A stretch of 64,000 bases of DNA from Heterodera schachtii (lineage: Eukaryota; Nematoda; Chromadorea; Rhabditida; Heteroderidae). Location of the stretch: the NCBI GenBank assembly GCA_023374025.1, contig SIJG01000003.1, positions 434,001-498,000 on the forward strand, given 5' to 3'. Each line of letters starts with the position of its first letter. Position 1 is the first letter of the stretch. The position numbers were made by a program, and so were the translations under genes. The notes under the pieces were generated by a model, which worked only from the letters and a program-made list of their open reading frames with translations, did not search any database and was not told the origin of the DNA. Positions 25,526-36,605 of this stretch are shown here, piece after piece.

Positions 25526-26883
25526 ATGGATTCTCCGCCAACATCCACCTCAAAATTAATGCAAATCCCATTGCTTTCGGCTAAACGGCGAAAAGAAGTG
25601 CTCAATTTTCAATGGCCTTTCCCGAAACATCCCGGCTTGCTCTACCGACTTGGTTCAAATGCCGTAATTTTAGCTGTGTTCAGTTTGGCAAAGCTTGTTT
25701 TTTGTACGTTCAAAAACCGATGAATTTAAAGTTTAATTTATCCATTTGCAGGCTTTAATAAAATTCTCATTCAACCTGAACAAAAGAAGCTCTTTTTGGA
25801 CTTGCTCAATGATCGGAATCGTCCGTTGGTCACCATCAGCAATCATAGGCATTCTTTCATTTCCATTTTCTGGTCCAACTTGTTAATTTTGTTAAGGTGC
25901 GTCGTCGATGACCCCCTCATTTGGTCAATGTTCACATTTCGCGAGTTTTTGTCCAATATTTCCCGATTTCGGTACTTTTTCGACCGCTTTGCCCCAATTC
26001 CATCACAATTTCTCCCTTTAGTTATATTCTCACTGCCCACGACATTTGTTTCACCAAAAAATCTCACATTTTGTAATTTTTCGGTTTCTTTTTTTATCCA
26101 CATTCATTTTTAGTTTCTTCTCACTTGGCCGTTGTGTGCCCGTTGTTCGTGGTGCTGGCGTTTTCCAGGAGGGAGTTGATCACTGTGTGGACATGCTCAA
26201 CTCCAATGGGTTTGTCCTATCTATCATATTCTTTTTTTTCAAAAATTGGGTATTTCAGTTGGGTTCACGTCTTTCCAGAGGGACGAGTGACACGGGAAAG
26301 TGTGCGTATTAAGGTGGACGAAAAGCCAAGGGGAAATGTTTTGATTGTATTGCCATGGGTTTAAATTTACAGTGATATTTTCTTAATTGTCTTACAGAAG
26401 CAAAACACATAATTCACAAAAACTATTTTCGCCCTAATAACTTTTAAAAGATGGTTTTTCACATTTATTTTTCCAATGAATAATTTATATCAGTAAAAAC
26501 TTAAATTGCAGTTAATTGAATTAATTAACAAAGCATCAACCCTTTCAGTGGGGCATTGGACGATTAATTTCCGAATCGAACAAACCGCCAATTTTGTTGC
26601 CCATTTGGGTACGAGGGAATGGACGACGTTTGGACAAAACAGGCACCGTACCGACCGAGGTTTTGGCAAGTACGTTTAAACCTTTTAAAAATTGTACGAA
26701 ATTGCGATTTTCATAATTTTTTAGTCGGTTGAAGTTTCAATTGGCGACCCAACAGACACTTCGAAATGGCTGAATAAAACGTCTTTTGCTACGGAAACCG
26801 AATTGGAACGGAGGAAACGATTAGCCGACCTTGTCCAGGCCGAACTTTACGGATTAGGAGAACAATTGGACAAAAGAGCGTAA
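25526..26883 (+). CDS. TAZ: Tafazzin homologue (cardiolipin transacylase), one-base frameshift near the C-terminus
   Basis: Tafazzin remodels cardiolipin in mitochondrial membranes. Exons: 25526-25703, 25752-25848, 25897-25971, 26022-26072, 26114-26209, 26259-26313, 26549-26669, 26725-26883. Motifs: catalytic HX4D (NHRCVVDDPLIW), TAHDICFTKK, FFSLGRCVPVVRGAGVFQEG, WVHVFPEGRV, WGIGRLISESNKPPILLPIW, and C-terminal LVQAELYGLGEQLDKRA. Intron 25849-25896 is GC-AG and interrupts the HX4D codons. At 26607-26609 one extra G separates LPIW from the expected YEGMDDVWTKQAPYRPRFW. Discounting it, exons sum to 831 nt (276 residues). As written, the frame is broken from there. Family assignment is firm. Confidence 0.93.
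25849..25896 (+). other. GC-AG intron in tafazzin active site
   Basis: 48 nt, AATCATAG|gcattc...gttaag|GTGCGT. Being a multiple of three with no stop, its retention would keep the frame but split the HX4D motif by 16 residues. Confidence 0.8.
26605..26612 (+). other. One-base insertion frameshift in tafazzin
   Basis: TGG (26606-26608) ends the upstream frame and TAC (26610) begins the family-like downstream frame; the extra base is in the GGG run 26607-26609. Confidence 0.85.
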
Positions 26884-28841
26884 ATGACCCGTGTAGACTT
26901 TCTTTATCGGTATTTCAACATTTGTTGTAAATATAAATAACCAATGTTTTATGACTCTTATAAAACATTGCGCCCTCGCATTTGTACACTTTCACTAGAA
27001 TGGCTTCACCGAGTACAATTGTGATTTCACACTGTCGGAGTTGGGCTGCGGCTGTGTACTCACTCAGTTCGGCGGGCGGAGTGTTTTCTGCCTGCTGATG
27101 GTGCCCTAGGGATGGCTTTGGCTCGCCTTTCTCTTCGCCTGTCTTTGCCACTGCCGTGGGGCGGGGGCGTCCCGCCGCTGTTTCTGCTCCTCCCCGCCGC
27201 CCCTCTCTCTCCGCTGCTGTGTGGGCGAGTGGTGAGGCCAGCAGCAGTCTCTTCACCACCGCCGCCATGCGAAGGCACCGCCGCCGCCGCCGTGCTTCTG
27301 CTGTTTCTGCCCCGCCATTCGCCACCCCGTCGGTGACGACGACGACGGACGAAGACCATCACCACCGCCAGCACACACACACATTTCTTCATCTGCCCAC
27401 CCCCACAGCAGCACCAAAGTGTTGTGTTACTCCTACACATGACAACACCAACATCGATTCGGCAAATAGCGACCAATTTGGGAGACCAATTTTGTCAGTT
27501 TGTCCATGAACTTTTTGGTGGGACATCACCTCCAACTTCGAGAAAGAAACCTTATTTTGTTCATCGGCATTCTCAAAACCCACTCGTCTGCTAATCCTGC
27601 CATTGCCCCCCCCCCCAGTCGTCCTAAGTTCTTTCTTGGCTCGGCTTGTCATCCGTCACCAGCATTTCCCTCCCTCCCTTCCCCTGCTGCTGTTGATGGG
27701 GTTCGGCCATCTTTTCCCCTTCTGCTGCTGCTGTGACGAGGGAGGGCAAGGCCGGGGCTGCGGCTGTCCTCCTCCCTCTCCTGCTTTTTGCCTTCCCTCT
27801 CTCTCTGCCCGCCATTGTTTCTCTCTCTCTCTTCTCTCCCTCTTTCTCTCTGTCCCTCCCTTTCGCCCACAATTTTGCCCTGACGACCGACTCGGAGCAG
27901 TATTCCCTGCCCTGCCCTGCCGCTCTCTCCCACGCCCTCCTTTCCGCTCTCTCGCCGTGTGTTTGCCTGCCTGCCCTCCCTCCCCTCTCTCCCCTTTCAT
28001 CCCCTGCGGTGAGGGGGGGGGGGGAGGGGTTGGCTTGGGCGAATGTGCTGCTGCTGTTGTTGTCGGTCGGTCGGTAGGGTCGGGTGGGGATGGGGTTGGT
28101 TAGTGCTGCTGCTGCTGCTACTCTCCCACTTCGTCAACATCACCAGCAGCTCGTCCCCCGTCGTTGCTCCCCCCCCCCCCCTCCCTTTTGCCCCATTCGC
28201 TGTTCCCATCCGTCCTCCTCCCCCCCCCCCTTCAGCATCATCACATCCTCGTCCTTTTCCTCCTCCAATTTCTGCCTTTATTCCTTCGTGTCCAAAAGCC
28301 TATCTGCTGACTGTTCTCGCTGTGTCCCCAACATGGCCTTGGCCTTGGCTTTGGCCTTCCGAGTCGGCCCTTTTGCCGTTTCTTTTCCCATCGCTTCCCA
28401 TATTTTTTTTCATTTCGGCTTTTCCTTTTCATACACCTGCTGTTACCACCTTTTATTTACTTATTTAAACATACATGCCTATACAAATTATTATAAATCA
28501 TTTTAAATTTAATTACTATTAAATTTTCCTCACTTTTTCAGAATTCGGCGGAGAATGCCATTAATCTGTAAAATCTGTTCACAATTATGCGGAGAAATTG
28601 ACGACAAAAAAATTCCCTCGTGGATGTTAAAGGGAAAATTTGCATTGTTTGAGAATTCTGTTCAACTTCGGTTTCATCTGATCGAAGTGATTGAAATTTT
28701 ATGTTTTCATCAAAAGAAAATGGGCGGAGGAGGGAAATAATATTCAAATGGAAATGCAAAAGACAAATAAATTAATTAATTTTAAGGAACACTTCGAAAT
28801 TCGTTGCTGAGTCATTGCTTGCGCCGAACATTCACAACAAA
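26884..28841. other. Low-complexity intergenic region
   Basis: A GC-rich stretch at 27.0-27.5 kb is open in several frames, with Arg/Gly/Ser-rich shadows, and 27.6-28.4 kb is pyrimidine-rich with poly-C runs. A small ORF at 28555-28740 is listed separately. The rest has no supportable gene. Confidence 0.5.
28555..28740 (+). CDS. Possible small protein or alternative first exon
   Basis: A 61-codon ORF begins 6 nt after a CTTTTTCAGAATTCGGCGGAG acceptor-like sequence. It starts MPLICKICSQLCGEIDD and has two Cys pairs near the N-terminus. It could be an alternative 5' exon of the zinc-finger gene (a GT at LIE|gtgatt would allow it) or a chance ORF. I do not recognise it. Confidence 0.25.
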   Translation: MPLICKICSQLCGEIDDKKIPSWMLKGKFALFENSVQLRFHLIEVIEILCFHQKKMGGGGK

Positions 28842-31800
28842 ATGCACGTTTGGTTATTGGTGAGTGAGTGGGACGAATGGCGAAGAAAACAAAACCAAAG
28901 ACAATAATTAATCGATCATTGTTTAATATTTTATAATAGCAAATCCAATTATGGCATTTGACAGGTGCCATTACCATTACTTTTTTCTTCAGGAAAACAT
29001 CGATTATTCTGCTAATGGCACGGAGGGAGTACAGCTTGAAACTGTGGAGGAGGTGAGAAGGGGAGGGTTTTTTCGCCAGAATATTTATGGCATTTATAAA
29101 TTATGAGCATAATTTGTATATGCATATATATAATAACAATTTAATGATGGCCAAGCGAATTAATTGGACGAACGAAAGCATTCAGAAAAAAGAGCAAAAC
29201 GAAGAAGACACTCAGAACAGTGAAGAACAGCAGCAGCAAAGAGAAGAAGAAGAAGAAAAGGACGACGAAATGGCGGAAAACAATTGGGAGAAAGGGGAGG
29301 AGGAAGAAGAAGGAGGAGGAAGAGGGAACGGAGGCGAAGAAGACCCAATCGAAGTGCTGCTCAAAGACATTTTCGGAGGACACGGGGGGACAGCGGCGGT
29401 GGCAGCAGAAACGGCGGCGGAAGAGGAGCCGACAACGAGCGGAGAAATGCAACAAAATGCCACCAACGAAAAGGTGGGAGAGAGAGACAAAGAAAAAGAG
29501 GGAAAGGGGAGGAAAGAGTGGACGAAAAGAGAGACAAGAAAGAAACAAGGGGAAATGGAAGAGTAAAGAGAAAGGGGGGGGGGAAGAGAAAACGGCGGAT
29601 GAGAAAGAGAGGGAAGGGAAAAGCAGCGGCGAAGGAAATGAGAAAAGGGAGGCAATTAGCGGAGGATTCGCCAAAGCATAAACACCGTTTGATTTTGCCC
29701 TTTTCAGCAGCAGTTGGGGGACCCCTTTGGCAATGCCCTTCAGTCCCTTCTCTTCTCCGTCTCGGCCGAGTCGCCTCTCAGCGACGGTTCCTCTTCTCCC
29801 AATGGCCCTACGCCGACGTGTCGCGCTTCGATGGTCGACTCAAAGGCAATTCGAAAGGCGCACTGTCAGGTGAGAGACGGAGAAAACGGCAAAATGAAAA
29901 CGAAAGGGACAAACAGACAGCAAAGTTAAGGTGTGCAATTTGGACATTTGTTCAACAGCACGACAGCGACACGTTTATATGGTCCATCTGAAGAAGAAAG
30001 GTGGGCCGGGAAAGTGGCGAATATGGCACGGGAGGGATTTGTTGTGGGGAAAAGGGTTAACTCTGAACTGCTCCATGGGGTGGAAACATTTTTGGATTTT
30101 GGGAAAAAGCACTTTTCAGATTTGTTCAAATGCCCCCACTGCGAGTACACAAATTCGAATTCCGTGTGGGAAGTGCAAAAGCACAGCCGCGTGCAGCACG
30201 GCAAAGACGCGCGACCGATCAGTCAGGAGGAGAAGCACAAGTTGGAAATTCAGGTGACAATGAAGCGAATCAGCAGCCTCAATCGCTGTTTTGTTATCCC
30301 TGTTCAGATGTGGAGCCAACTTTGTTTCCCCGAATGGAAACAGAAACGGAAAATTGAGCACGGCGACTCGACGGAAGAGGAGACGGCGCTGAAACGGCGC
30401 AGAGAGGGCGAAGGCGGCGCTGAAGTGGACGACTTGCTGGAGGGATTTGGCGAACTGTTGGGGCACATTTTGCAGCAGCAAAACGAAGCGAAAAACAACG
30501 GACAAATGGCGGAGGAGGGGGGAGAAGAGGAGGACGAACAGCAGCAGGAAAGCGGAACAACGGAGGAGCAGACGGAGGAGGACGAATGGCGGGACAACGC
30601 AGTCACCAAGTGACAAAGCGCCGACAACGGCGGCCGACGAATGCGCTGCAGGCAACGACAGACTTTGCCACCTGTGCATGTGAGTTGTGCCATGGGACAA
30701 TTGCGGAAACAAAACGCCAAATTGGGGGAAGGCATTTTGAAAGCGTGGGAAAGGGAAGAAAGGCATTTCCGATGACCCAAAGCGAAAGCCATCAAATAAT
30801 TAATTGTGCAGGGAAGAGTCCAAATACCCGGGACGGCACATTGCCCAGCGCCATCTGAAGAGACCGCTCTACGAATGCCCAATTTGTGCCAAATTCGGCA
30901 GCTACGAAAGTTGCACAGTGAGCAAACACATCAACAAAGTGCACCCGAAGGAGGCGAAGAATGCGATGCCAATAAGCAATTTGGAGAAATACGCGGACGA
31001 AATCAGAGAATTGCAGGCACTGACTAAATTAATGGCATGCCATTCCCTCACCCACTCACTTGGCACTTTCTACAGATTCGCTGCTTCCCCAACCGCCAAA
31101 TGAAATTGGTCCGTCCCGCCAATAATCCGGCAAAGGCACGGCCCCGCGAGCGACACCAATGCGGACTTTGTGCCGCGGACGTGGCCCAGTCGGACAGACA
31201 GCGGCACGTGTTCCACAAACACTTGCGCAAGGGGAAGGTGAGAAGCAACCGGGGTTGGCACTGTTTGGACTTGCGAGAAGGGCACTGAATTTGCAGATTT
31301 TCGAATGCCCACTTTGCGACTTTTCCTCAAATTACGACATCCACCGGGTCAAATGGCACATTAAGTGAGTTAATTAATTAATTGCCTTTGTTTTGGTCTT
31401 TGATTCCCCCATTTCTTTCTGTTCAGATGGGACCACAAAGACTTTGTGGACGCCTCGGGCGGCGTTCATTTGGAGCCGATTTCCCACGAGGCGATTTATC
31501 GCGACGAAATTGACGCACTGAACGACAAATGTTTCCCGGGATGGCAGCGGAAGCGCCATTTGAATGCGGCCGATGGCGCGGAACGGACGAGCGAATCGCC
31601 GTCGACGCTGCGAATATCGGACGAACGCCGTTCGGAGGAATGCGCGGGGACGGCGAATTGGGCGGAGGATGGGACGACGGACGACCGACAAAATGACCAA
31701 GGACGAGACGAAACGGAGGGGCTGAGCGGCAGGTCGACGCTGGACAACCTTCTGATGGAAATGGTCGCCAGGAACCAATTGCATTCGTGGGGCGCCGACT

Positions 31801-33597
31801 CGCCAATCGCTGCCGACGAAAAGGCGCGTTCATTGCTGGCCGAATTGGACGGGGCGGCCAATGCGCTCGAGTGGACTTGTCAGGTGGGCAACGGCGGAAC
31901 AATTTGGCATTGGCATTTCGCTTTTTTAAAACATTGGCATTATTTCCAACTTTAGCTTTGCCATGTCGCGTTGAAACCGGGCACAAATTTGCTCCGCCAC
32001 GTGGCCAAAGACCACCTCAACTTGCCGTTGTACCAATGTCCCATCTGTGAGAACCATGGCGCACACAGTGCCTACGAAGGTGAGAGAGAAGGGAACATTC
32101 CGTTGGGTTTTTATTCGTATTCGTTTTCAGTTCGCTCTCATATGCTTCGTACTCATGGCGACACTACGCAAGAACCACTGAGTGAGTGCCGACAAAATAA
32201 TAATGGGCCGGGAGGCATTGGCATTGATGGGATAGGATAATAGCCATTTAAATTCCCCATTTCAGGCAGTCTCGAAGCAAACCTTGGCGAAATCGAAATA
32301 ATATACAGACGTTGCTTTCCGCGCAAGGAATTCAAAGCCGGCGGCAGCGAACGCTGCGGCAGCCAAGAAACAACGGCAGCAGCAGCAGTGGTGCCGAGAC
32401 AGACGAACATTGACGAGACGAGAGTGAGGTGCAGAGAGTGTGGGCAAGAGATGAAGACGGAGGACAGACAGGTGAGAGGAAGGCGTCGATTTGCATGATA
32501 ATGGGCCTTTCCTTCGCTTTTTTGGTCACCTTTTGGCCATTGACTACCCCCTCCCTACCCACGTTTCCGTTTATCCCCTTCCCATTCCTCCCTCAACAGA
32601 TCCACGTGTACCGTCACCATTTGCGGGAGCCGCGTCTGTACGAGTGCCCCGTCTGCGACTTCTCCCACTACGCCTGCTCCTCCGACGTGCGTAATCACAT
32701 CCTTCGAGCCCACAAAAGCCAACCGACGCTGTTGCCGCGGGCGAATTTGCTGCGCTTCTCCCGCGAAATCGCGGAATGGAACGAGCGGTGCTTCCCCGGA
32801 TGGATCAATCGGCGCCTGCCCGCCAGCGTCACGGAGGACTTCAACCGGTGCCGCCTCTGCGGTTTGGACGTACGGCAAACATCGCGGCACATCGCGGAGT
32901 ACCACTTGAACATCCCGCTGCACCAGTGTCCGTTGTGCGAGTACGGCGCGGCCGAGGCACGCCTTGTGCAGCGACACATGCGCAACAATCACACGCTGAA
33001 GGAATGCGAGGCAAGAGGAACGAACGGACGGAAGGGGCAAAGGGACAGACGAATTTAAGGGCATGGAACCCATCGCCAACGTGGAGAAGCACAGAGCCGA
33101 ATTCTCGGAGTTGCACAACCAATGCTTCCCGGGCAGACCGAAACGATTATCCAACATTACAATTGCGGACGAAAGCAGAAGGGCAAAGTGCCGAGGGTGT
33201 GCTCAGGTGAGAGACAATGAGAGAGGGGACAAATTGGCATTTTATGGGACAAAGGGAAATTGGCATTTCCATGGGAAGTAAAAATGGCATTTCCTTCCGT
33301 CTCTAACCCACTCTTTTGAGTTCAAGGACCCTAGAATCATTTTGTCAATTTCAGACTATCAGTAAGAAGCGTCGTCTGCTGCATTTGCTGGAGAAGCATC
33401 TGAAGAAGCCCATCTACAAGTGCAAGTACTGCTTGTTCACCTCCACCCACGAAAAAGCAACGGTGGACAGCCATCAGAAGGAGAAACACTCGGGGAAGGC
33501 ACCGCACGTGCTGTCCACGCTGTCCAGACACAAAGCGGAGCTGAAAAGGCTGGCGACGGAGTGCTTCAACGAGCCCGACCTCAAGTTGGAGGAGTGA
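28842..33597 (+). CDS. Large C2H2 protein built of seven two-finger modules
   Basis: Eighteen exons sum exactly to 3126 nt (1041 residues): 28842-28859, 28993-29052, 29186-29473, 29708-29869, 29931-30000, 30120-30253, 30308-30609, 30662-30679, 30812-31016, 31076-31237, 31297-31364, 31427-31883, 31956-32079, 32131-32181, 32266-32471, 32600-33010, 33060-33206, 33355-33597. After an acidic Glu/Gln-rich N-terminus, one module recurs seven times: an atypical C2H2 finger (C-x2-C ... RH-x4-HL), a short linker, a second finger (typically YECPxC ... H-x4-H), then 25-35 residues ending in a CFPxx motif (CFPEW, CFPNR, CFPGW, CFPRK, CFPGW, CFPGR, CFNEP). Probably a nuclear DNA- or RNA-binding protein; function unknown. 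Two introns (31017-31075, 33011-33059) are GC-AG. The first exon is the least certain. Confidence 0.87.
29864..30345 (+). other. Zinc-finger module 1
   Basis: CQVC...RHVYMVHLKK (finger a), FKCPHCEY...VQKHSRVQH (finger b), then CFPEW. Split by introns inside finger a and before finger b. Confidence 0.85.
30662..31095 (+). other. Zinc-finger module 2
   Basis: LCHLCM...GRHIAQRHLK, LYECPICAKFG...SKHINKVH, then a GC-AG intron and IRCFPNRQ. Finger a is the shortest of the set (nine residues between second Cys and first His). Confidence 0.85.
31160..31549 (+). other. Zinc-finger module 3
   Basis: CGLCAADVAQSDRQRHVFHK, FECPLCDFSSNYDIHRVKWH, then EIDALNDKCFPGW. A ~110-residue polar spacer follows. 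Confidence 0.88.
31876..32330 (+). other. Zinc-finger module 4
   Basis: CQLCHVALKPGTNLLRHVAK, LYQCPICENHG...RSHMLRTH, then EIEIIYRRCFPRKE. Confidence 0.87.
32430..32812 (+). other. Zinc-finger module 5
   Basis: CRECGQEMKTEDRQIHVYRH, LYECPVCDFSHYACSSDVRN, HILRAH, then EIAEWNERCFPGW. Confidence 0.88.
32845..33140 (+). other. Zinc-finger module 6
   Basis: CRLCGLDVRQTSRHIAEYHL, LHQCPLCEYGAAEARLVQRH, MRNNH, GC-AG intron, then FSELHNQCFPGRP. Confidence 0.88.
33187..33597 (+). other. Zinc-finger module 7 (C-terminal)
   Basis: CRGCAQTISKKRRLLHLLEK, IYKCKYCLFTSTHEKATVDS, HQKEKH, then ATECFNEPD just before the stop; the CFP motif is degenerate. Confidence 0.85.
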
Positions 33598-36500
33598 GGC
33601 TGACCAACAGCAGCAAACAGCAGCAGCAGATGCTTTTGACCCGTGTGCTTTTCATTCGTCATTTCCCATTCAATTGATTAATTAATTAATTGCTGTTTCT
33701 TTCTTTTCTTTTCCCAGTATTTAACCTTTGTTCTTTTCTTTAGCTCATCACTTGCCAACATTTTGTCTCTTCTCTGAACAGTGAATAAATTTCTTCTGCC
33801 ATTTCCTCTCACAACACAACAAATTCTGCACTTTTTCTTATCGTTTTGCTTTCAAAGGATGGAAAAGAAATGTTTTGAATTGAGTGGAAAATGTTTTGGA
33901 AGGGCTTTTGCTTTGATTGTCTTATGAATCACCAAAAATTAGCATTGTCTTGGGAAACGAATGCGCCTTTTGTGTTTTTTCTCTTTTATTTTCTCAATTT
34001 GTAAACGTTTCGCCACTCATTCAAATGCGGGAAAATCCGGCGCAAAAGAGAAGAGAAATGGAGGGGATAGTTTTGATCCCGCATTTGCACGTGCCTAATG
34101 AGTATCAACAATTTGCACTTGCCCCCCCCCCCTTTTTTTTCTTTTCTTTCCCGCCCAATTCGCATTTTCATTCACTCATCCAATTTGTGTGTGTTGTAAG
34201 TATTAATTATCCCAATTAACCCAATTTGGTCCACCGTTATCCAATAAGGGGGGGGGGGGGGAGAATGACCACAACTCTTTGCCCTCCCTTCCCCGGCTCT
34301 TTTCCGCTGCTGCTAATCCCATCCATCCATCGTCGCCATTCTTACGTTACGTCGATGGATTTGGGGCGGAATCTGATTAGAGGGGAAAGGAGAAGAAGGG
34401 AAAGGGGGGGGGGGCGGGGGAGTGCAAAGGGTTGGCGATGGAATGTGTGGGTGAGAGGGGGGGGGGGGGGCGAGAATGGGAGGAGGGCACGGGAAGTTTG
34501 GGGGGGGGAGAGGGAGCGTATGTCGCGGCGGCCTCATTCTTCGCTGGAGAAGGAATGTATCGTCTTCCTTCGCAGGTCGTCGTCCGTCGTTGTCCATCCT
34601 TCCGTCGGTGGTTGCGATGAGCAGCGATCAAACGAAGGGAGGGGGGGGGGGGAAGGGATGGAGTTGAAACGGAGCGGGGGAGGGGGAATGAATGAGTTGC
34701 GGGGGTTGCGCGGGGTGTCTTTCCACTGTGACTCTCTCTTTCTCTCTCTCTCTTCCGTGCTCCCCATTTGTCTGTCTCATCATCCGATCCTTCTTCCTTC
34801 CTTCCTTCCTTCCTTCCTTTACTTCCCCCCCCCCCCCTTCTTCGTTCTCTTCACACCCCAATTATTCCCCCCCCCCCCCCCTCTCAATTCACTTTTTCTT
34901 CCCTCAATTGAACGGGGTTTCCAGTTGATCAGATCACTGATTCAAATGCACTTCTTCCACCGTTTCAATTAATTTTCTGTGTCTTTTCTCCCAACTGAAC
35001 AGTTTCAACCCAATTTATATATTGTACGAGTACACAAAATGGGCATTTGGTGGATGAGAAAATGGACGAAGAAAGGGCGGCAAAGGCAAAAGGCACTGAC
35101 TGAAGAAAATGTTGGAATGATCGATTTCCCCACTCCCTCCTCCCGGTCAGCGGGTCACCACCTTCCGATGCCGCTCAGCAAATGATGGAGTTTCGACCTA
35201 TCAGTGATGGGCATCTTCCACTCCTCCCCCCCCCCTTTTATTATTATTCCTCCATTCGCCTGTCTTTCCCTCTTTCGGTGCCTTTCTCCGGTGCCATTCT
35301 CCCCCCCCCCCCCCCCATTTCCCCGGCGTTTTTTGATCGGTGCCCATTTTTCTTTGCTTCTTCGCCACCATGGCATTGTCTCTTCCTCACTTCCTACAAA
35401 TTGAATACTTTTCAAAATAACCTGTTTGGCCCCCTTCGCCCTTTTATTTTCCCCTCCCCTCATATTTCAATGCCCCAAATTCTTTTCACTTTCACCGCTC
35501 TCGACAGTAATCGATGAATGATTAGTATACCCTCTTTTCCCCCTTCCCCCCGCAATTTTGCCCATTTTCGCGCAGTTCGCTTCCCTTTGAGGCAATGATT
35601 ATTCATCCATTCCCCACTATTCTTCCCATTCGTTCCTTTCTCTATTTTACGGCCACATTTGCTCCGTTGAATTGTATCACAACACAAACCCACCCATCCT
35701 TTCGTCGGTTACGTTTCCCCCCCCCCCCTTTTCCCCTTCCGCCGTCCAATTGTCGCGTCGTCAGTTTGTCAACCAACACCTCTCATCACCCATTCTCACC
35801 TCCTTTCTCATCCGCTCCATCCCTACTCTCTTCCCCTTCCTCTTCTCCTTCCATTTGCTGTTTCTTTTTTTCCCTTTCATATTTTATTCCTCTTCCCCTC
35901 TTCCTTTTTCTCTTTTTCTTCCTTTTCCTCTTCCATTTGCTCTTCCTTTTCCTTCCCTTTTCTCTTCCCCTTCCTTTTTCTCTTTTTCTTTCTTTCTCTT
36001 CCACTTGCTCTTCCTTTTCCCTTCCCTTTTCTCGTCCCTTCCTTTTCCTCTTCCATTTGCTCTTTCTTTTCCCTTCCCTTTTCTTCCCCTTCCTTTTTCT
36101 CTTTTTCTTCCTTTTCCTCTTCCATTTGCTCTTCCTTTTCCCTTACCTTTTTCTTCCCCTTCCTTTTTCTCTTTTTCTTTCTTTTCCTCTTCCATTTGCT
36201 CTTCCTTTCCCTTCCTTTTCTCTTCCCCTTCCTTTTTCTCTTTTTCTTCCTTTTCCTCTTCCATTTGCTCTTCCTTTTCCCTTCCTTTTTCTCTTCCCCT
36301 TCCTTTTTCTCTTTTTCTTCCTTTTCCTCTTCCATTTGCTCTTCCTTTTCCCTTCCCTTTTCTCTTCCCCTTCCTTTTCCTCTTCCATTTGCTCTTTCTT
36401 TTCCCTTCCCTTTTCTCTTCCCCTTCCTTTTTCTCTTTTTCTTCCTTTTCTTTCTTTCTCTTCCTCTTCCTTTTTGTCTCTTTTTCTCCTTTTTCTCTTC

Positions 36501-36605
36501 CCTTTTCCCTTTTTTTTTCTCTTCCTTTTCCTTTCCCTTCCATTTGCTCTTCCTTTTCCTCTTTTTCACTGCTCCACCATTAAGCCCATAATTCCGAATC
36601 CACTG
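33598..36605. other. Gene-free low-complexity region
   Basis: 3' UTR of the zinc-finger gene (AATAAA near 33783), then from 34.1 kb pyrimidine-rich plus-strand DNA with many poly-G or poly-C runs, a (CTTCC/TTCC)n block near 34790-34820, and the minisatellite listed separately. ORFs here are low-complexity. Confidence 0.6.
35835..36575. repeat. Polypyrimidine minisatellite, unit about 60-75 bp, roughly ten copies
   Basis: The marker TTCCATTTGCTCTTCC or a one-base variant recurs at about 35930, 36000, 36048, 36119, 36192, 36258, 36327, 36384 and 36537, separated by C/T-only tracts built from TTTTTCTCTTTTTCTTCC and CCCTTCC blocks. It has no stops on either strand, which explains the long Phe/Ser-rich (+) and Lys/Glu-rich (-) ORFs. 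Confidence 0.9.

Noticed and set aside
27060..28103. Several 110-166-codon ORFs on both strands (Arg/Gly-, Ser/Pro- and Leu/Phe-rich)
   Set aside because: Overlapping in most frames in GC-rich or pyrimidine-rich DNA with no domain motif; typical of base composition.
29212..29681. Overlapping ORFs on both strands around the Glu-rich exon of the C2H2 gene
   Set aside because: Shadows of the real exon 29186-29473; only that frame connects in phase to both neighbours.
34222..34972. 248-codon plus-strand ORF and its antisense partners
   Set aside because: Built from poly-G/poly-C runs and microsatellite; no motif.
35595..36605. 337-codon Phe/Ser/Leu-rich upstream extension of the PTB ORF
   Set aside because: Composition follows the repeat; kept only as a finding about start ambiguity, not as coding sequence.
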